From Sipunculus nudus (lineage: Eukaryota > Annelida > Sipuncula > Golfingiida > Sipunculidae): a stretch of 64,000 bases of DNA. The translations under genes and the position numbers were made by a program. The stretch is taken from contig CM049318.1 in the NCBI GenBank assembly GCA_026874595.1, forward strand, positions 52,542,750-52,606,749. Reading direction: 5' to 3'. Below the pieces are notes generated by a model, which was not told the DNA's origin, did no database searches, and saw only the letters and a list, made by a program, of their open reading frames with translations. Below are positions 57,966-64,000 of the stretch, in pieces; position 1 is the stretch's first letter; every line of letters begins with the position of its first letter.

Positions 57966-59150
57966 TTTTACCAAATTACGTGTGCCTTTTCCTAATCCTC
58001 CATAAAGGAATTTCAACAAAATCTATTCAGAATATTTTGAGAAAAAAAAGGTCACAAACAAACCAAGGGTAAACATATCACTTCTTGCGAAGGTATAATA
58101 ATGGCCCCACGCCCACCAGACCAATGAGTGTCGATATCGATTACCTGTTAACTATCTGCATATTAGGATAATTCACAGAAGCCTGGGCTGTATGGATCAA
58201 CCTTGCGGAGTCTAATGCGGGGGATGGCTATAACATCCATGTATCTCCTTGTATATCTGTACATTAGATCGCCAGTGGAATGACCATCTGCCGTAATAAC
58301 CAACATTAGGGGTACGTTTGGTTTAATACGTCTAGCCCAGCAAATGGTGGCTGGACTTCACTGAATTATGGAAATTCAGATCGGTGAACTAATCTGGTAG
58401 GACAGTTAGTCAGCTAAAACTCCCATAACTTAGTCCACTTGCAGGATCCATCAATCTTGTATAACGGCTCTGTCGAGTGGCCGGCGTGTTATGACGCCTG
58501 ACAACACGCGAAACGAAACATTTGGTCCATATCAGATGTACAGCTTACATAAATGAATATTTAAATGAAAATTATTATATCAGCACAAAAACACTCAGTC
58601 TCTATAGGCGTCGCTAAATACAGGCCTTGCTCATTTTTAAATGAGAGGGATAACTTCCTTAACTGTGCATATAAGGTTGCCATTCGACAACTTATGGGAA
58701 ATATTGACCGTATGCCAGGGATACGCATTTGTTGACATCCTTAGATAGTCTGAAGTAAGGCATCATTGTCCCTTTGAATTCAAAATCATTATAAACGATT
58801 TTGTAATACTTCTCATATATTTAATCCCCTTTTAAACTCATTTTTAACGGATTTTGCTCATGAAACATGAAAATCCAAAATTTAGGATTTTCAGTTTCGC
58901 ATGCATATCTGGAAACATGTAATTTAAAAAGATATCGTACTAATTTCACAAATAATTTAAAATAAAATGATCTACATTTTACACATTAAATTGGAATAAA
59001 AAGAAAGATGACAGATGTATAACAAAAGGCGTGGAGTTATTGGTATCTGTTTTATGATTGTTTATTTTAAATGCAAACGTTTTAGCAGATGTGCAAAGTA
59101 CCACGATGTTTTTTTCTTGGATGAAAATTTTGACTCAAACGAACTAAAAA

Positions 59151-59152
<2 letters not shown>

Positions 59153-59200
<48 letters not shown>
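59153..59200. repeat. AT microsatellite
   Basis: Uninterrupted AT dinucleotides. Confidence 0.96.
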
Positions 59201-59202
<2 letters not shown>

Positions 59203-61607
59203 ATCTGAAAGAAAATATTCTGAGGATTTACAATATTGTAACACTTCATGAAATATTTCCGTTGTAAGACACAGGCGTGAATAGGCATGAATCTAGAGGC
59301 ATCATGGAATGTAGTGGGTTTAGGGGCCTAAATAAGGTTGCGCTGATACCCAGCCATATAAGAATGTTACCTAATGGTAGTAAAATGCCTCGGGGGAAAT
59401 TTATAGTTGAGCCAGCCCTCTAAAACCTGACAAATATGTAAAATAAATGATGAACTACAGCGATTGCACACTGTATAATCACTTTTCTCGGAGGACCCCT
59501 GGCGCTTTCACGGAAAGAAAATAATTAGCAACCTTCCAGGGGATTAGAAAAAGAGTGCCATGACGACCTCAGGGGGCATTAAAAAAATCACCGTTGTCGT
59601 TTGGCCGTTGGGGTTCGTGCACAGTTTACGGTATAAGTGAAATTATTACTAAGAGATAGTGAACGCTTCTGCAGTTAAAGAGGTTTATGTGAAATATCGG
59701 GGCATTGTTTAAATTATTTCTTCTTGTCTATTTTTAACTACATTGCAAACTTAAATCGAGATTTTGAAACAACTATAATTATATTGATTGTTATAATTAC
59801 AATGAGACATGTGAACCATCGACTGGTGATGTTTAATCTATACGGAGCGCTGGTAACGTGCTATTCTGTATATGTATGTACTTACAAGGGTTGCCTCTCT
59901 GGGGCATTGTTAAAATCGATTATTAGCCCCGATTCGACGAATTCTTATCGATTTAATTAGGGGTGAGTATCAGGAGAAATGGAATTATTTTCGATTTAGG
60001 TTGTACAAGATTATCGAGAAAAAAATTATTAATTACAATTTTTTTCTTAAACATACGTCCCTTGAACGACATGCCTGCAAGTAAGCAATACTCTTCTTTT
60101 TCTAGCCAGAGCTTTGATAATCGTATCGGTTCTCTTGTATCGATAAATACTATTTACATATCAAGACAGTCGTATATGACGTGTGATTATTCATGTGTAT
60201 GTAATTGCATGGGCAACTGGTAGTTTACGTATTCACGTTTACAACTAAATTTCCTATGAATCTATTGTTGTTGATTAAATGTTCTTAGTACAAAGAATGG
60301 CACCTTATCATATTTGCCTGGGTAGTACCATAGGTATTTTGGTCTCTTCACGAGGATATACAATGCAAATCTGAGCTCTGTTCTTCACACATTACATTAG
60401 GTTCCTTAAATGAAAATCATTTGGCGATGATAAATAAAATATTGGTGTTATTGTATATAACAATAAGGACCATTTACTATAAAAAATTGATAAAATGATA
60501 AACCCAACAGCAATTTGACCATATTCCGTCCCCACAGTGGGCGTCTCATCTTCTATTTCGGAGGCAAAATTTGGCCATTTGGGTCCCACGTGTTTCCATT
60601 AGAACCAGCTCGCCTGGATTTCTATGTGTGATGAATATGAAATTGATTTGACAGCCTGATATTGCCCCTAGGCTTTCACCAGAACAATCACAGTTTATAC
60701 CTCTTAAAGTAGCCTTGATTGACAGAGAGATCAGTATGTAATGCAAAAGAAAAACCGTCCTTGACCGAGATATTAGCCAGGTTAATATCGTGAAAAAGCT
60801 TGCCTGTTCACCAATTCTATCTACCCTGTGTAAAGAAGCAACCAGGAGAGTCAGGGGAATTATGGAATATTTCAAAAGGCTTTAATCCCGTGGAAAGTTA
60901 TAAAAAATGGTGTGTTGACATGGATGATGATAATGAAGTTAAATAAAAAACAGCCGTTCGAGTCAGTTCAGATCCGTTTAGCTGTATCAATATACCAATA
61001 TATCGATACATATCAGTACACCACATCGATACATGCAGTTACCGATACGCATTTATCTCTGATTGTTTTAAAAGAAGGGGAAACAATTAATCGAGGCCAA
61101 TTTTTCTTGCATATTCTGAACTACATGTACGACAACAGGTAAAACTTGTGGTGAAAGACTTGGAGAAAACCAAATATTATTTTATGAGGGCGAATGTGAT
61201 TTAGAGGATTCACATCTCCTGAAACATACGAAAACTGTGCAGCTACATGTCACAAAAAATAATACCTTCAATCGTCTTAATAATATATGTATATATATAA
61301 TATAATATATACGTCTGAAAACATATATGGAACGGCGTTGGAAAGGACTATTAAACGAGATCGAAATTTTAATCCACAGTATTAAACACCCTAGTAACAT
61401 CTAGTATATGAGGTTAAAGAAAAAGAGATATTACGTATCTAAACATCAAATATCTTATGCTCTTTATGAAACGAAAGAGTTGGTCCATCATTTGAAATGT
61501 GTGCCTATACCAAATCCCAAGAGGATCACTGCAGGACTGAGGTTGTGGCGTCATTAACTGACAGGTGGCTCTCGTTTGAACAAAACATTAGAATACTCCA
61601 GTAAAAT

Positions 61608-61610
<3 letters not shown>

Positions 61611-61668
<58 letters not shown>

Positions 61669-61687
61669 GTATATATATATACATATA

Positions 61688-61751
<64 letters not shown>
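61611..61751. repeat. Compound AT / AG microsatellite
   Basis: AT dinucleotides with several GT and AC interruptions (61611-61720) pass into about 15 AG repeats ending in ggag. Confidence 0.95.
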
Positions 61752-61755
<4 letters not shown>

Positions 61756-64000
61756 TGGTACTAGGATACAAAGAAAAATCTCCCTATTTACGGCCGGCTG
61801 CTTTAACCACTAAGCTGCGACAGATCCCCAACCCTCAGTGTAGTTCCATCTCTATATACAATGGACCAGCACGGCTATTAATTCATCTCTCTATATATTA
61901 TATGCCCTCCGAGCAATGTCATCGAAATCCGTTTATACTGTTTTTGCTTCTAGTAGCTAACAGCTGTTGAGAACCAACTAACCAACCATTGAACCTAGGG
62001 GAAAACATAAGACATACCTGACGTTGTTTTAAAAAAACTATTATTTCGTAAAAAAAAATTGATTACTCCCGAAAAAAATGAAATACGAAGATTAAAGCCC
62101 CATAGGTAATTCTAAAGCAATAGCAGACATTGAATAACAGATGACGTATGAAGGAGGAAACTCCTAAGGAAAAAAAAGGAAGAAACAGATTATAGAAACA
62201 AGGATTTAAAGTCAGACAATATGTGGGTGTTGACCCAGAGGAGTCTGAGAGTTGGCGCACTTCCATAAACATACACCAGCCTGCCTGAATTTAACTGCCC
62301 AGCGAGGAAATTTGTAAAACAAAGTGAACAGCATTTGTTTAGTCACTGTTCCTCGTCGGCCGTTGGGAAGCAAAATATATACCAAAAGGAACAAAGGGAC
62401 TTTGAACAAATGAATCAAATTTCCTTGTTCTTTATTCCCGTTTATAATTATCTTTGTGATAATTGAATACTACCATTATGGATAAAAAGACGCTACATGC
62501 AATGTCAAATATAATGCAATTCAGATATGAACAATTAATAAGAATATTTCATGTTGAAATGGGAGAGAAAAAATTGTTAGAATACTGATTCAGAAAATAT
62601 AGTGGACTTGAAGCTTCCGGGGCTTGTTCCCATAATCCATTTCACAGGGTTATTAATTTTGCAGATTATAAGTTTTGCACCCGAAAAGTACCTGTTTCCG
62701 TATAGAAGTCGTATAGAAGGTATTTTTAGTTTCTTTTTTAAACTAAGTAAATCTGGAACAGGGTTTATTTTATCGTGCAGTTGACCCCTTTTTGTGCAGT
62801 TAACAGTGGAAATGTGCAGTTGCAATTCTGATTTTGTGCATCTCTAAAATTTAAAAAGAAAGATTGAAAAGAAAAAAAAAACTTTAATGCCCATGAGTAA
62901 ATAATTGAATTTCATCGATCTGTCATATCAAGGCCCAACACTAAATAACTGGCCCTTGAATGAGTTTGCAAACAATACGTTACATTTCTGTAATAAGAAA
63001 TAGAGGTTGTGTCTTAAATTAATTCATTCACAATTCGTTCGTAATATTCAGTTTATATAGAAAAGCTTTATATACAGAATTTAGATCTTCTGATAACAGT
63101 TCGGCCCTAAAAGGCCACTGTTTCTGATAATCCTGGTTTCTTGTTGTCAACATCTTTATATAGTTAGGCCTTATAGGGTGCATTTTATGCTGATAGAAAC
63201 GCTTCATTGGAAGTCTGTGCAGTTCTACAGTGTCCTTAAAGTATACACTCATCTGGCATACATTGATTGAGAATATAGTAAAGTCACATTGATATATGTT
63301 GATCGGTAAAAGTGGTCGCAGAGTTATCATTTAGGCATCATAATGGGTTAGACCCATTTCACCAGTATGTTAATGAAAGTCGGTCAATCATCCTTTGTGC
63401 TTCTATTTTCTTTCAAGAGTTCGTTGTGATATACTTCGTAAAAATTGATAAAACACGGTATCCACCAAATTAAAGCGAATAATGACAATATTTTAAACTA
63501 TCATAAGCCGAAGTCGGTTACAAAAAAGAAGTGTATCCATTATTATTGGGTTTTTACTGTACATGAATACACATGAATGCATGTATATGTTTGAAATAAA
63601 ACTGCGAACTAAAAAGTCTTTAAGGGGGTATAATAAATGCTTTCCTTTGGAAGATGCATGGCTCTAGTATTTCCTCATCACTCGTTTTATTGGAGCTTTG
63701 TTCACTTGGTTTTGGGCGGAAATTCAGGGTCACGAGGGCCGTCTACGGTAAAACATTACAGTGAGAAATCACGGCAAAAACACTACCTATCCATTATCAA
63801 CAGGCCGTGTTTTAACCTCATGGCAGCCTTAAATTTCCAGGAGAAAATCTCAGGGTGCATTTTTTAAGACTACACTCGCACTTGAGGACTGAGGTTATTA
63901 GTCCGGTAAATTGATTTACTTGTCCAGGGCGAAAATTGTCGCAATGCACTTTTTGCCTTAAAAAAATGAAATTACTGAACTTGATCAATATAAAGCCGGG

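Larger units (their letters stand above)
57966..64000. other. Non-coding stretch after the last nAChR exon found
   Basis: Probably nAChR intron. No TM3, intracellular loop or TM4 exon was recognised. Microsatellites at 59153-59200 and 61611-61751 only. Confidence 0.5.

Noticed and set aside
59724-59960. Hydrophobic stretch followed by HVNHR, resembling the end of nAChR TM3
   Set aside because: No phase-matched acceptor precedes it and the hydrophobic segment is too short and off-pattern; probably chance.
61780-61830. A-box-like tagtggttaaagc on the minus strand
   Set aside because: No matching B box follows; too little to call a SINE.

Overview
The window is AT-rich, intron-dominated animal DNA. 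A lophotrochozoan, most probably a mollusc, is the best guess: it has large introns, dense AT/CT microsatellites, many short dispersed repeats, a divergent alpha-type nicotinic acetylcholine receptor (nAChR) subunit of the kind expanded in molluscs, and a Gmr1-like Ty3/gypsy element. The species call is inference. No bacterial-style genes, rRNA, CRISPR array or functional tRNA gene was seen.

Layout. 1-33 kb: non-coding DNA with microsatellites, a perfect 73-bp palindrome (379-451), a pogo/Tigger-like MITE (6041-6219), a seven-copy 48-bp minisatellite fused to a dispersed repeat (8838-9580) whose inverted relative lies at 20129-20600, a diverged repeat pair (10795-11200 / 12870-13340), tRNA-derived SINE-like sequences (about 13935-14206 and 24745-24975), and a Helitron/Helentron-like non-autonomous element with internal tandem repeats (about 23753-24628). 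32.08-33.05 kb holds three tandem units, each with an (AT)n tract. 33056-39593 is a decayed LTR retrotransposon inserted in the (AT)n of the third unit.

The retrotransposon reads LTR - tRNA-Pro-type primer site - gag (SCAN-like, with zinc knuckle) - protease - integrase with GPY/F module - reverse transcriptase - RNase H - polypurine tract - LTR. Integrase lies upstream of reverse transcriptase, the reverse of the usual Ty3/gypsy order and the hallmark of the Gmr1-like group. It carries many stops and frameshifts and is dead.

42-57.4 kb: four plus-strand exons of one nAChR alpha-type subunit (42061-42203, 48275-48319, 50827-50936, 56850-57388) splice in phase and encode about 278 residues, from the N-terminal helix through the Cys-loop, the vicinal-Cys loop C, TM1 and TM2 to just before TM3. 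The signal-peptide exon and the TM3-TM4 exons were not found and are probably outside the window. The introns hold further microsatellites and foldback MITEs (53553-54094, 57780-57965). 57.4-64 kb has no recognisable exon.
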